DNA from: an uncultured Opitutaceae bacterium
GTDB taxonomy: Bacteria > Verrucomicrobiota > Verrucomicrobiia > Opitutales > Opitutaceae
Direction: 5' to 3'
Assembly: GCA_937889545.1 (NCBI GenBank)
Contig: CALAOT010000107.1
Span: forward strand, 1-37,600
Length of the DNA stretch: 37,600 bases
Of this stretch, positions 8,321-16,436 are shown one piece after another. Both the position numbers and the translations under genes were made by a program. The notes below the pieces were generated by a model. That model was given only the letters and a program-made list of their open reading frames with translations. It ran no database searches and had not been told where the DNA came from. Every line of letters starts with the position of its first letter. The stretch's first letter is position 1.

Positions 8321-8732
8321 CGGTTCCGTCCGTCCTGTCCGGGCCCTTCGACCAGAGGTCGTAGCCGTCCTTGTTGTGAACGCCCGGACAGCGGTACTGG
8401 TAGGGCTCGGTCCAGGGGTCGAGTATCGGCATCTTGGTTCCCTCCGCGAGGTACGGGCCGCGCCAGCGGTCGGCCTTGCCCGCGGGCGCGGTGACGAGCG
8501 CCTGCAGCCCCTCCTCGGTGGATGGGTAGCTGCCCATCTGGAGGCGGTAGGTCACGAGCGGGGTCTTCATGCTCTGGTTGACGAAGAGCCTGGCGATGTC
8601 GACCTGCGAGCCGCCGAAGAGCTTGCCGAAGTTGGCGATCGTGAGGCCGGCGAGGAGCCCGATGATCGTGATGACGACCAGAATTTCCACGAGGGTGAAG
8701 CCGCTGCGCTTGGAGTTCGTTGGATGGGGCAT
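8298..8732 (-). CDS. gspG: Type II secretion major pseudopilin GspG
   Basis: The major pseudopilin that polymerises into the piston of the T2SS. It has 144 residues. The prepilin motif is SGFTLVEILVVITIIGLLAG with Glu+5. Classic GspG markers follow: YPSTEEGLQALV, RWRGPYL, ILDPWTEPYQYRCPG, and a C-terminal calcium-binding-type end DGTDDDIGNW. This is the best-conserved gene of the cluster and anchors the naming of the others. The start is the ATG at 8732; the open frame continues upstream without homology. It is the first gene of the leftward gsp operon, 76 bp after the MFS gene stop. Confidence 0.95.
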   Translation of the reverse strand: MPHPTNSKRSGFTLVEILVVITIIGLLAGLTIANFGKLFGGSQVDIARLFVNQSMKTPLVTYRLQMGSYPSTEEGLQALVTAPAGKADRWRGPYLAEGTKMPILDPWTEPYQYRCPGVHNKDGYDLWSKGPDRTDGTDDDIGNW

Positions 8733-8808
8733 GTTCGGAGGAGGATTGGGGGACGGGGTGCCAATGTCGAGACGCGCCCGGCGGGCAAAGGTTGCATGCC
8801 CCGCCCCG

Positions 8809-10239
8809 CTAGGGCCCGCCCCGCCGGGGGCGCTCGTCGGTAAACACATGGTTCACAAGGAAGCTGAGGCCCAGCACGCCGCCCAGGGTCCGGATGTTGC
8901 GCATGGCCCCGACGACCGCCGAGAAGGGGCTCGCGGCGGTCTCGCGGACCCGCAGGAGCAGGAAGGCCCCCCCAAGCGCGATGACCGGCTGGACGGCGAA
9001 GCAGGCGTGGTAGACCTCGAGCGGGCCGCCCCACGCCGCCGGGGCGCGCGAGATGACCCAGCCGCCCAGGACCGGCGCGACCGCGGCGACAAGCGACGTC
9101 ACGGCGAGGTTGAACCCGATCGCGAGCATCTTCGCCTCGACCGGAATCAGCCTCAGGCCGAGCGTGAACTGGCCCAGCACAAACCCGGCGCTTGTCGCCC
9201 CGATCCAGGTCCAGAGCCCGTAGAGCATCGCCCGGTTGCCGGGGTCCACGACGCACCAGAGGAACATCGAGAGCTGCCAGAAGATCAGCGACAGGACCAT
9301 GACCGGCTTGTTCCCGTGCCGGTTGAGCAGGTGGCCCCAGGCGGGGAGCGAGAGGGCGCCCCCGATCTGCGAAAGCGCAGTCACGACGCCCACGTCCCAG
9401 GCGGAGAAGCCCACCTGCCCGAACATGAACACCGTGTAGAAGGGCCCGAAGCAGTTGGCCGCGAAGCCCCACACGGCGCCGAAAGCGACGAAGACGAGGA
9501 AGGAGCGCGACCGCAGGAGAACCCCCGCCTGCTCGCGGAGGGACTCGCGCGGGGGCGGGGGGGGCCGGTGGGGGCGGGTCGGGCTGATCCACTGCCAGCG
9601 CAGCGAGAAGATCCTCAGGAACGCGGATCCGAAGATGACGGCCCGGAACGCGGCGACCGAGTAGTCCCATCGGGAAAGGATCCATCCGGACGCCACCAGG
9701 AACACGACCGCCGAGAACTGGAGGATCTGGTTCCGGCGCCCGAAGAACCTGGCCCGGATCCGCCGCGGCACCCACTCCTCGATCCACGTGCTCCACGTGA
9801 CGCCGGCCACCGCGCCAAAGCAGCTCGAGACGAGGAACCAGCCCAGTATCCACAGGGCCGCCCCGCGCGGGTCGCCGCGCGGGATCCACGGGAGGAACAC
9901 GCCCAGGGCGACCCAGCTGAGCAGGTGCAGGGACGCCGCCGTGACCGTGATCGCCTTGGAGGTCCGCCACCGTATCAGGACGGGCGAGACAAAGATCTGC
10001 AGAAAATTGCCCACGAACGGCAGCGACCCGAGGACCCCGATCGCGGCCGCGGAGACCGGGTAGGCCTTGGTGACGAGCGCCGAGAGCGCCATGCTCGCGG
10101 GAAGCGCCATCGTGACGATCGGCATCGCGACGATCCCCTCGCTCGTGCAGTAGCGCAGGCAGAGCTTGAGGTCCGCCTTGCGCCCGGCCGCAAGGGCGCT
10201 GCCCGGGTTCTCGGGCGGGGCGGCGGGTTCGGTGGGCAT
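8809..10239 (-). CDS. Major facilitator superfamily transporter
   Basis: A 476-residue polytopic membrane protein with about ten to twelve hydrophobic segments and an MFS layout: two bundles joined by a basic, proline-rich cytoplasmic loop (RPHRPPPPPRESLREQ) near the middle. Short inter-helix motifs resemble MFS signatures (WVPRRIRARFFGRRNQI; GHLLNRHGNKPVMV after helix 8). The substrate cannot be inferred. It starts at an ATG 245 bp downstream of the arylsulfotransferase-like gene on the same strand and ends 76 bp before gspG, so co-transcription with gspG is possible though not shown. Confidence 0.85.
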   Translation of the reverse strand: MPTEPAAPPENPGSALAAGRKADLKLCLRYCTSEGIVAMPIVTMALPASMALSALVTKAYPVSAAAIGVLGSLPFVGNFLQIFVSPVLIRWRTSKAITVTAASLHLLSWVALGVFLPWIPRGDPRGAALWILGWFLVSSCFGAVAGVTWSTWIEEWVPRRIRARFFGRRNQILQFSAVVFLVASGWILSRWDYSVAAFRAVIFGSAFLRIFSLRWQWISPTRPHRPPPPPRESLREQAGVLLRSRSFLVFVAFGAVWGFAANCFGPFYTVFMFGQVGFSAWDVGVVTALSQIGGALSLPAWGHLLNRHGNKPVMVLSLIFWQLSMFLWCVVDPGNRAMLYGLWTWIGATSAGFVLGQFTLGLRLIPVEAKMLAIGFNLAVTSLVAAVAPVLGGWVISRAPAAWGGPLEVYHACFAVQPVIALGGAFLLLRVRETAASPFSAVVGAMRNIRTLGGVLGLSFLVNHVFTDERPRRGGP

Positions 10240-10484
10240 GCGTCGGGCTCAGGCTGGAGACGGACCCCGAAGGGGCGCCCGTTTCACCCCGCCTGGGGGG
10301 GCGGCGCGCCCCCGCCTCGGGCCGCGGCCGGCAGGGCCTGCCCGGGCGATTCCGCGCGGACCCCGGGAAGGCGGCATCCGGAACAGGACGATCCAGGGCG
10401 GTTCCATGGCGTTTCCGCCAGGGTGTCCTCCAACGCCGCGCCCCTCAAGACCAGACGCCACCGGGCCCTTGCCCGAAGGACCCG

Positions 10485-13043
10485 TTACGGAACCTCGTAG
10501 ACCTCGACCAAGGCAACCCCGGTGTCGCCGCTCGAGCCGGCGACCTCGGCGGTGTACGCCCCGGGCGGCAGGGTGATCAGCAGAGCTGAGTCAGGCGAGG
10601 CGGCGCCCCAGGAGAATGCCCCGACCGAGGCGGCCGCGGCCGCGATCTGGGTGTCGCCGCCCCATCCGGCATCCGTCCCCATCAGGGTGGACGGTCCGCC
10701 GCTGGTATCCTGGTAGAGCTTCAGCAGCGGATCCGGCAGGGCGCCGGCGATGCCGAACTGGGAAAGCGCCGGGCCCGAGGCCCGGATCAGCACGGTCTTG
10801 GAAGTGGCGCCCGCGACCACGAAGCCGGCGATCATGACGTTACCGCCCGTGCCGACCTGGGCGCGGCCGGAGATGTTTATGAGGCGCGGCGTCGTGGGCA
10901 GGCGGCTCCCGGAGGACGTGGCATCGTAGACCTCCGCCAGCGCCACCCCGGTGTCGCCGCTGGCGCCCGACACAAGCGCCGTGTAGGGCCCGGCGGCCAG
11001 GGTCTCGTAGAGCGCGGAGTCCAGGCTTGCGCGGTTGTTCCAGGGAAACGCGCCGACAGATGCCGCCGCCGCGGATACCTGGGGGTTGCCGGCCCAGCCA
11101 ATGTCCGATGCGAGAACGCCGCCGATGGCGTAAAGCTGCAGGTCCGGATCGGGAAGCGCGCCGGCCACGCCCAGGGGCGCGAGGGCGGGGCCCGAGGCGC
11201 GGATCAGCACGGGCACGGAACCCGACGTGCCCTGCCCTCCCAGCACAAAGCCGGCGATCAGAGCGTTTCCGCCCGTTCCCACGCCGGCCCGGCATGACAC
11301 ATCGGCGAGCCGTCCGGCGTCCGCCGCCGTGCTGACCGCGAGCGCCGCCGCGCCGCTTGCCGCCGAATTGCCGAAGCTTGTCGCAACGCACGCATACGAC
11401 CCCGCGCTGGCTGCCGTCGCACCGCTGACGACCAGCGTCGAGCCGGTCGCCCCGGAGATCGTGGCGCCGCCCGAGGCGCCGTCCGACAGCGGTCTCCCGT
11501 TGAACAGCCACCGGTATGTCTGCGCGGAGCCCGTCGCCACGGCGCTGAAGACAACCGTGTCCCCTGCGGCGATCGTCTGCGAGGCGGGCTGCGTGGTGAA
11601 GACGGCCGCGAACGGGCCGGCGGCGACCGCGCTCGTTCCGATGGCCGAGCCGGCCGAGTTCATGGCCACGACCTGGACGTCGTTCAGCGGGCCGGGAACC
11701 GTGATCACCGTGTCCAGCCCGTTCCAGGCCGCCGACCCCACGGGGCTCAACGAGCCGGGCGCGGAGCCCCCCAGCACCTCCCAGGAGGCGACCTGCGTCG
11801 CCCCGTTCCAGATGGCGTGGACGGCGAACGAACCGTCGCTGTTCTCGAGCGCGACCGCCGTCGGGCTGGCCGGCGGGTTGCCGACCCACGGGAACCGAAA
11901 GCCGCGGTACGACGCGTAGGCGGGCGCCTCGCTCGCGTCGTAGAGCAGCTGCCCTGAGGGGCTGAACTCGGAAAGGCGCCCGAGGATGCCCCATTCGACG
12001 AACGTGTCGCCGTTGCCCAGCGTCTGGGCGCTGCCCTCCGCCAGGGCCGACAGCCCCGCGGGATGCACGATCGACTGCGCAATGGCCGCCGTCATCGCCG
12101 CGTCATCGTGGCTGACCCAGATCACGCGCGAGTACGGCAGCACCGGGCTGCCGTCCGATTCGTTGTCGAAGATGCGGAGCGTCTGCGCGTCGACCGCCTC
12201 CACGTCGTGCTGCCAGGCGAACGGCAGGCCCGGGCCCAGCGCGAAATCGCTCTTCTTGCCCCCGAGCCGCCAGATGATCGCGCCCGTGGTGCGGTTGACC
12301 TTGTAGACCGTCCAGGTGTGCCGGGCGGAGACGAGGATGTTGCCGTCCGTGTCGAGCTTCACCGAGTTGAGGTGAAAGTAGTCGTAGGGAATGCCCGAGG
12401 ACTGGGACGGGACCGCGGCATAGCTCTCGGTGAGTGCGATCTCAGGCAGGCTGTGCCATTCCAGGAGGACCTTCCCGGTTGCGACGTCGATTTCCTGGAC
12501 CACGCCTTCGTTGACGGTGCCGTTCGCCGGGCCTCCGACCGAGGACAGGTCGGCCTGCAGCGTATTATAGACTGCGATAAGCGCCGTATTCTGGGGCGTC
12601 AGCTGGAATTCGTGAATGTCGGCGTCGTAGCCGTTGCCCGCCTGGACCGTCGCGATGACCTTGTAGGTGCTGTCGGCGATATAGTCCGTCGTGTCGCCCG
12701 CCTTGGTGTCCGCATAGGTGATCCCCTGCGACCAGGTGAGGACGGGGTTGCCCTGGTAGGTCTGCACCCGGAAGTCCGTGGCCAGATTGCCCGGCGTCGG
12801 CAGGAACCAGACGATGCGCCCCTGGCTGTCGATGATCTCGGGGCCCTGGACGGGATTCGGCGCGCCGACGTCCTGGGGCCCTATGAAGATGAACCCGTCG
12901 GCCAGCGACCCGCTGTTCCGGAGAATGGTGACCGGAGGCGGCGACGCCGACTGCGCGCCAGCCCGGGAGGCGGCGATGACGCTGAACGCCAGCAGGGCGG
13001 CTCGCGCCGCCCCGGAACGCAGTCTTTGCCAACTTGTTTCCAA
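10485..13043 (-). CDS. Secreted arylsulfotransferase-family protein with Ig-like and tandem C-terminal domains (paralog 1)
   Basis: About 852 residues from a proposed TTG start. Residues 1-31 form a signal peptide (ARAALLAFSVIAASRAGAQ). Residues about 35-330 match the arylsulfotransferase (PF14269-like) beta-propeller, with DIHEF (H144), YDYFHLNSV (H224), IIWRLGGKKSDF and AWQHD (H279). These sit where ASST proteins have conserved histidines. The family moves sulfate from one phenol to another without PAPS; the substrate is unknown here. An Ig-like domain (about 460-570, TTQPASQTIAAGD) and two CTD copies ending VALVEVYEVP follow. Start choice: the frame stays open to 13643, and an ATG lies at 13121 (878 aa). 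The TTG at 13043 has AAGG upstream, and its TTG-GAA aligns with the paralog. Paralog of 16421-19009. Confidence 0.87.
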   Translation of the reverse strand: METSWQRLRSGAARAALLAFSVIAASRAGAQSASPPPVTILRNSGSLADGFIFIGPQDVGAPNPVQGPEIIDSQGRIVWFLPTPGNLATDFRVQTYQGNPVLTWSQGITYADTKAGDTTDYIADSTYKVIATVQAGNGYDADIHEFQLTPQNTALIAVYNTLQADLSSVGGPANGTVNEGVVQEIDVATGKVLLEWHSLPEIALTESYAAVPSQSSGIPYDYFHLNSVKLDTDGNILVSARHTWTVYKVNRTTGAIIWRLGGKKSDFALGPGLPFAWQHDVEAVDAQTLRIFDNESDGSPVLPYSRVIWVSHDDAAMTAAIAQSIVHPAGLSALAEGSAQTLGNGDTFVEWGILGRLSEFSPSGQLLYDASEAPAYASYRGFRFPWVGNPPASPTAVALENSDGSFAVHAIWNGATQVASWEVLGGSAPGSLSPVGSAAWNGLDTVITVPGPLNDVQVVAMNSAGSAIGTSAVAAGPFAAVFTTQPASQTIAAGDTVVFSAVATGSAQTYRWLFNGRPLSDGASGGATISGATGSTLVVSGATAASAGSYACVATSFGNSAASGAAALAVSTAADAGRLADVSCRAGVGTGGNALIAGFVLGGQGTSGSVPVLIRASGPALAPLGVAGALPDPDLQLYAIGGVLASDIGWAGNPQVSAAAASVGAFPWNNRASLDSALYETLAAGPYTALVSGASGDTGVALAEVYDATSSGSRLPTTPRLINISGRAQVGTGGNVMIAGFVVAGATSKTVLIRASGPALSQFGIAGALPDPLLKLYQDTSGGPSTLMGTDAGWGGDTQIAAAAASVGAFSWGAASPDSALLITLPPGAYTAEVAGSSGDTGVALVEVYEVP
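11659..11749. repeat. 91-nt tract identical to 17598-17688 (direct repeat within the two paralogs)
   Basis: Base-by-base comparison shows identity from the TTCATGG at 11659 to the GGGGCTCA at 11749 with 17598-17688. It encodes the stretch just before the Ig-like domain. Flanking sequence is similar but has scattered differences, so this tract may reflect gene conversion. The copies lie about 5.9 kb apart in the same orientation. Confidence 0.9.
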
Positions 13044-13104
13044 TTTGCCCTTGTTCACAAGTAGACGATGAATCCGGGCACTGGTTATCAAGTTCCCACG
13101 GGTA

Positions 13105-13173
13105 GACCCCGCAAATTGCATATTTTTTTTAATAATAGCATGATACAGAAGAAATAAAGCAACCTGCGGGGTC
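13105..13173. promoter_or_regulatory. 9-bp inverted repeat flanking an A/T-rich core between divergent genes
   Basis: GACCCCGCA at 13105-13113 is repeated inverted as TGCGGGGTC at 13165-13173. Between them lies the most A/T-rich stretch of this high-GC half (T8 run, then AATAATAGCATGATACAG). It sits between the leftward ASST gene and the rightward glycosyltransferase gene, so promoter or operator function for one or both is a reasonable inference. Confidence 0.4.
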
Positions 13174-13293
13174 CCGAGGCACCAGCGGATGGCTCGATGC
13201 CGCACTTCCGCAGGACGCTGGCCACCAATGAGCAACGCCATTCCGGATACGGCGCTCGACAGGATTGTCAAGCGACAGCATCCTTGAGGCCTC

Positions 13294-15003
13294 ATGTGGG
13301 CGGGAATCCTGACCTGGCTCGATGCGTCGCCGGCACGATTCGAAACGGCGGCGTGGGCTGTGTTCGCGATGGCCGCCGCGGCCGCCGCGGCAGCCGCCAT
13401 CCCGCCGGGCGTCCGCCGGTGGTGGCGGAGCCCCGCGATCTTCGCGGGGCTGTCGCTGCTGAGCATCCTTGCGTTCCGCTGGCCAGTCCTGTGCGACAAC
13501 CGGGAACTCGTGGACCCAGATGAGAGCCAGATGATGTCGGCCGCGATGACGCTTGACCGGGACCCGCTGTACTGGAAATCCGTCGACGGGCAGACCCGGG
13601 GGCCGATGGACGACTGGCCGCTGCTGGCGCTGCTCCGCCTCACGGGCCGCGTGGATTACACGGGCGCCCGCCTTGTCAGCGCCTCCCTTGCCTGGGTGTG
13701 CGTCCTGTGCGCGTGGCTGGCGTTGGCGCACCTTTTCGGGGACGGATGGGCGCGGCTGCTTGTCCTGCCTTTGCTCGCCGTGCATGCGTTCTCGGACTCC
13801 TGGAGTTTCGTGGCGTACGGCAGCGAGCACGTGCCGGATGCCCTGGTTGCGCTTGCAAGTGCGCTGCTGCTGATTTCTTGGGGCGCGCCGGGGCGAATCC
13901 CAAATACCATCGGCCTCCTGATCGCCGGCCTTGCACTCGGCGCAGTGCCCTTCGCAAAGCCCCAGGGCGCGCCCATCGCCGCGTGGGTGGTAATCTTTGC
14001 GGTCTGGCAGATTGCCCGGCAGGAGGAATCAGGTCGCCATGCACGCACCTGCTCCATGGCCGCGCTTCTCGGCGGAGTCGTCGCGGTTCCGGCGATCATC
14101 CTGCTGTGGGTTGGCGCCAGCGGGACCTGGCGGGACTTTTACGAAAGCTACATCCTGGACAACATCCGGTACGCCGGGGCCCGGACGTTCTCCTGGGCGC
14201 AGGCGCCCGCTGCGCTTGAACGGATGTCCGAACTTGGGTGGGGCAGCAGGACGTTCTTCGCGTGGCTGCTGGCATCCTCCATGGTCGCATTGCTGGCGTC
14301 TCCCCTTTTCAGCCCGACGCAGAGGCGTTCCGCGGCATTCGCTGCGGGCCTGACCGTTGCGTCCGCATGGGCCGTGGCGGCCCCCGGAAGGCTGTTCCCG
14401 CACTACCTCCAGCTGGTCTTCTTCCCTGCAGGGCTCCTTTTCGGAATCTCAGCCGGAGCCGCGATCGATGCTACACGCAGAATTCCGGCATCCCGGCCCG
14501 TCTTGCGGACATTCGCACGGGCGGCGACCGCCGTCGGCTTCCTGGCCGCGGGGCTGGGCCCCCAGATCATCTGGAGGACGCACGAGGCCCAGGCCAGCCT
14601 GGGCCGCTACGCCGGGACCCGCGGGCTCCTGCAGCGCTCGGCCGTCGCGGACGAGATCCTCAAGCACGCCCGCGGCGGCGAGCGCCTGGGAGTCTGGGGC
14701 TGGGATCCGAAGCTCTGGATCCAGACGGGCCTTGTCCAGGCCACCCGCGACGGGAACACCAGCCGCCAGATTGACATGACCCAAAGCAGGGCGCGCTACC
14801 AGGAGCGCTATCTGTCAGACCTGATGCAGAGCCGGCCACCGGTCCTCGTCGACGCCGTGGGCGAAGGGAACTTCTCCTTTCATGACCGGTACGCCTCGGG
14901 CCACGAGATCTTCGGCGACCTGAATGACTACCTAAGGGCGAACTACCGCCAGGTCGCCGACATGGAGGGAACGCGAATCTATGTCCGCAACGACCGCCCG
15001 TAG
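13294..15003 (+). CDS. GT39-like membrane glycosyltransferase (ArnT/PMT type)
   Basis: A 569-residue polytopic protein. After the first membrane helix the extracytoplasmic loop carries NRELVDPDESQMM, where GT39/ArnT-like enzymes have their catalytic acidic D-E motif. A second short acidic/aromatic segment, GPMDDWPLLALLRL, and AYGSEHVPDAL follow, then about ten hydrophobic helices and a soluble C-terminal domain (about 450-569). Such enzymes use polyprenyl-phosphate sugars to glycosylate lipid or protein acceptors on the outer face of the inner membrane. Donor and acceptor are unknown. GAGG lies about eight bases before the ATG. It is followed 149 bp later by an acyltransferase on the same strand, pointing to a surface-glycan or lipid-modification pair. 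Confidence 0.78.
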   Translation: MWAGILTWLDASPARFETAAWAVFAMAAAAAAAAAIPPGVRRWWRSPAIFAGLSLLSILAFRWPVLCDNRELVDPDESQMMSAAMTLDRDPLYWKSVDGQTRGPMDDWPLLALLRLTGRVDYTGARLVSASLAWVCVLCAWLALAHLFGDGWARLLVLPLLAVHAFSDSWSFVAYGSEHVPDALVALASALLLISWGAPGRIPNTIGLLIAGLALGAVPFAKPQGAPIAAWVVIFAVWQIARQEESGRHARTCSMAALLGGVVAVPAIILLWVGASGTWRDFYESYILDNIRYAGARTFSWAQAPAALERMSELGWGSRTFFAWLLASSMVALLASPLFSPTQRRSAAFAAGLTVASAWAVAAPGRLFPHYLQLVFFPAGLLFGISAGAAIDATRRIPASRPVLRTFARAATAVGFLAAGLGPQIIWRTHEAQASLGRYAGTRGLLQRSAVADEILKHARGGERLGVWGWDPKLWIQTGLVQATRDGNTSRQIDMTQSRARYQERYLSDLMQSRPPVLVDAVGEGNFSFHDRYASGHEIFGDLNDYLRANYRQVADMEGTRIYVRNDRP

Positions 15004-15152
15004 CATCGCGGGCCGGGCGCGCGGGCTGGCCGGGATGTCCGGCGCGCGCGCTTCGAATTGGTCGTTGATTCACCAGCCGGTGGCTTGTTGATTAGCCCCC
15101 AGGCCGTGGAATCCCCGTTCCCAACAAAGCTTCCCATGCGCGAGGGCCGCCC

Positions 15153-16436
15153 GTGACGGGATGGTGGGCGAAAAGGCTCGCCCCCCCGGGGCCCGCCGGG
15201 AAGGGGGCCCGCGACCTGGCCCTCGAGGGACTGCGCGGGATCTGCGCGTGCCTGGTCCTTTACGCGCACATGACCGCGCCCATGCTGCGGCTCGACCCGG
15301 CCTATGCGCCCTCGCGCAGGTTCTGGTGGTTCAACCTCGGGGCTGTGGCGGTCCTCTTCTTCTTCGTCCTGAGCGGCTATGTCATCGGCCTCACCGTCCG
15401 GGCGCCCTTCTCCGGAGGGCAGGCCCGCGGCTACCTGGGGCGCCGGCTCCTTCGGCTCGTGCCGGTGAACACAGCGGCGGTGTTGCTCAGCTGGATCCTT
15501 CTTCCGCAGATCGCCCCGGGGACGGCCCTGGGAAACCTCGGCTTCCTGCAGAATTTCAAATCGTACGCGTTCGAGTGGCATGTCGACGTGATGCCGGACA
15601 ACCTGAACCTCTGGTCGCTCAACTTTGAGGCCCTCTACTACCTCGCCTTCCTCGGAGTCTGGTGGCTGGCCCCGCGGTCCGGCTATGTCGTCTGCGCGAT
15701 TGCCGCGGTCGCCGCGGCGGCCGCGGCGCTTCCCGGCGAGCACATGGTGGCGTCCTGCTACGCATTCGGGGCGCTCTACTGGGCCGCGGGCCTTCTGGTC
15801 GCGTGGCTGTCGTCGAAGGACCCGGGCCCGGGAAACTGGCCAAGCGCCCTGCTCGTGATCGTTGTCATGTGGCCCCTGGCGCCCCTCGGGAACCTGCTCA
15901 CCCTGGCGCACGTGCCTGACTCCGTGGCTCCCCTTCCCCTGCCTTCGCTCCACAGGCTCGACCTGCTGCCGCCCCTTGTGTGGCTTCTCCTCGCGGCCAC
16001 GGGTCGCGGCGGACCGTGGCGGAGGTGGATGGCCGTGTTCTGCCTGGCGTGGGCCTCGGCGGGCCTGGTGCGGGGCCTCTACTCGGGCGATGTCGCCGAG
16101 AATGGCGCAATGGCAGCCTACTCGGCCGCTCTCCTGCTTGCCTGGGCCCTCATCGGCTGGAGGCCCAAGCCGTCGGCCCTGGCGCGCCTCGCGCCCCTTG
16201 GGGCGATCTCATACGGGGTCTACGCCGTGGGATTCCCGATCCAATTCGGCGTCCTCAAGGCAGACTGGCTGCCGAGCGGCGAAGCCTGGACCTACGCCCT
16301 GCGCGTGCTGCTTCTCGTCGCAACGACCCTCGGGCTCGCTTGGATCCTCGAGCGGAAGCTTCAGCCCGCCCTTCGTCGCGCCCTGGGGGGCGGCGGCCCC
16401 CCGGCCGCCGCGCCGGGAGATCACGGCACCTCGTAG
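15153..16436 (+). CDS. Acyltransferase-3 (OafA-like) membrane protein
   Basis: A 427-residue integral membrane acyltransferase of the PF01757 type, which O-acetylates or acylates exopolysaccharide, LPS or peptidoglycan sugars. Family features are the N-terminal LEGLRGICACLVLYAHMTA (with the conserved His), GAVAVLFFFVLSGYVIGL, and YLGRRLLRLVPV, then about ten helices. The GTG start at 15153 is supported by GAGGG eight bases upstream; an ATG at 15135 opens only a six-codon frame. Its last 16 bases (16421-16436) overlap the end of the oppositely oriented arylsulfotransferase-like gene, so the two stops cross tail to tail. The frame's final codons are therefore antisense to the conserved VYEVP tail. 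Confidence 0.88.
   Translation: MTGWWAKRLAPPGPAGKGARDLALEGLRGICACLVLYAHMTAPMLRLDPAYAPSRRFWWFNLGAVAVLFFFVLSGYVIGLTVRAPFSGGQARGYLGRRLLRLVPVNTAAVLLSWILLPQIAPGTALGNLGFLQNFKSYAFEWHVDVMPDNLNLWSLNFEALYYLAFLGVWWLAPRSGYVVCAIAAVAAAAAALPGEHMVASCYAFGALYWAAGLLVAWLSSKDPGPGNWPSALLVIVVMWPLAPLGNLLTLAHVPDSVAPLPLPSLHRLDLLPPLVWLLLAATGRGGPWRRWMAVFCLAWASAGLVRGLYSGDVAENGAMAAYSAALLLAWALIGWRPKPSALARLAPLGAISYGVYAVGFPIQFGVLKADWLPSGEAWTYALRVLLLVATTLGLAWILERKLQPALRRALGGGGPPAAAPGDHGTS

Noticed and set aside
8569..10500. 643-codon frame on the + strand
   Set aside because: Antisense to gspG and the MFS gene; composition is Arg/Pro/Glu-rich with no motifs.
13044..13643. Upstream extension of the ASST-like frame by 200 codons
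   Set aside because: Its distal half is antisense to the glycosyltransferase gene and no conserved sequence precedes the signal peptide.
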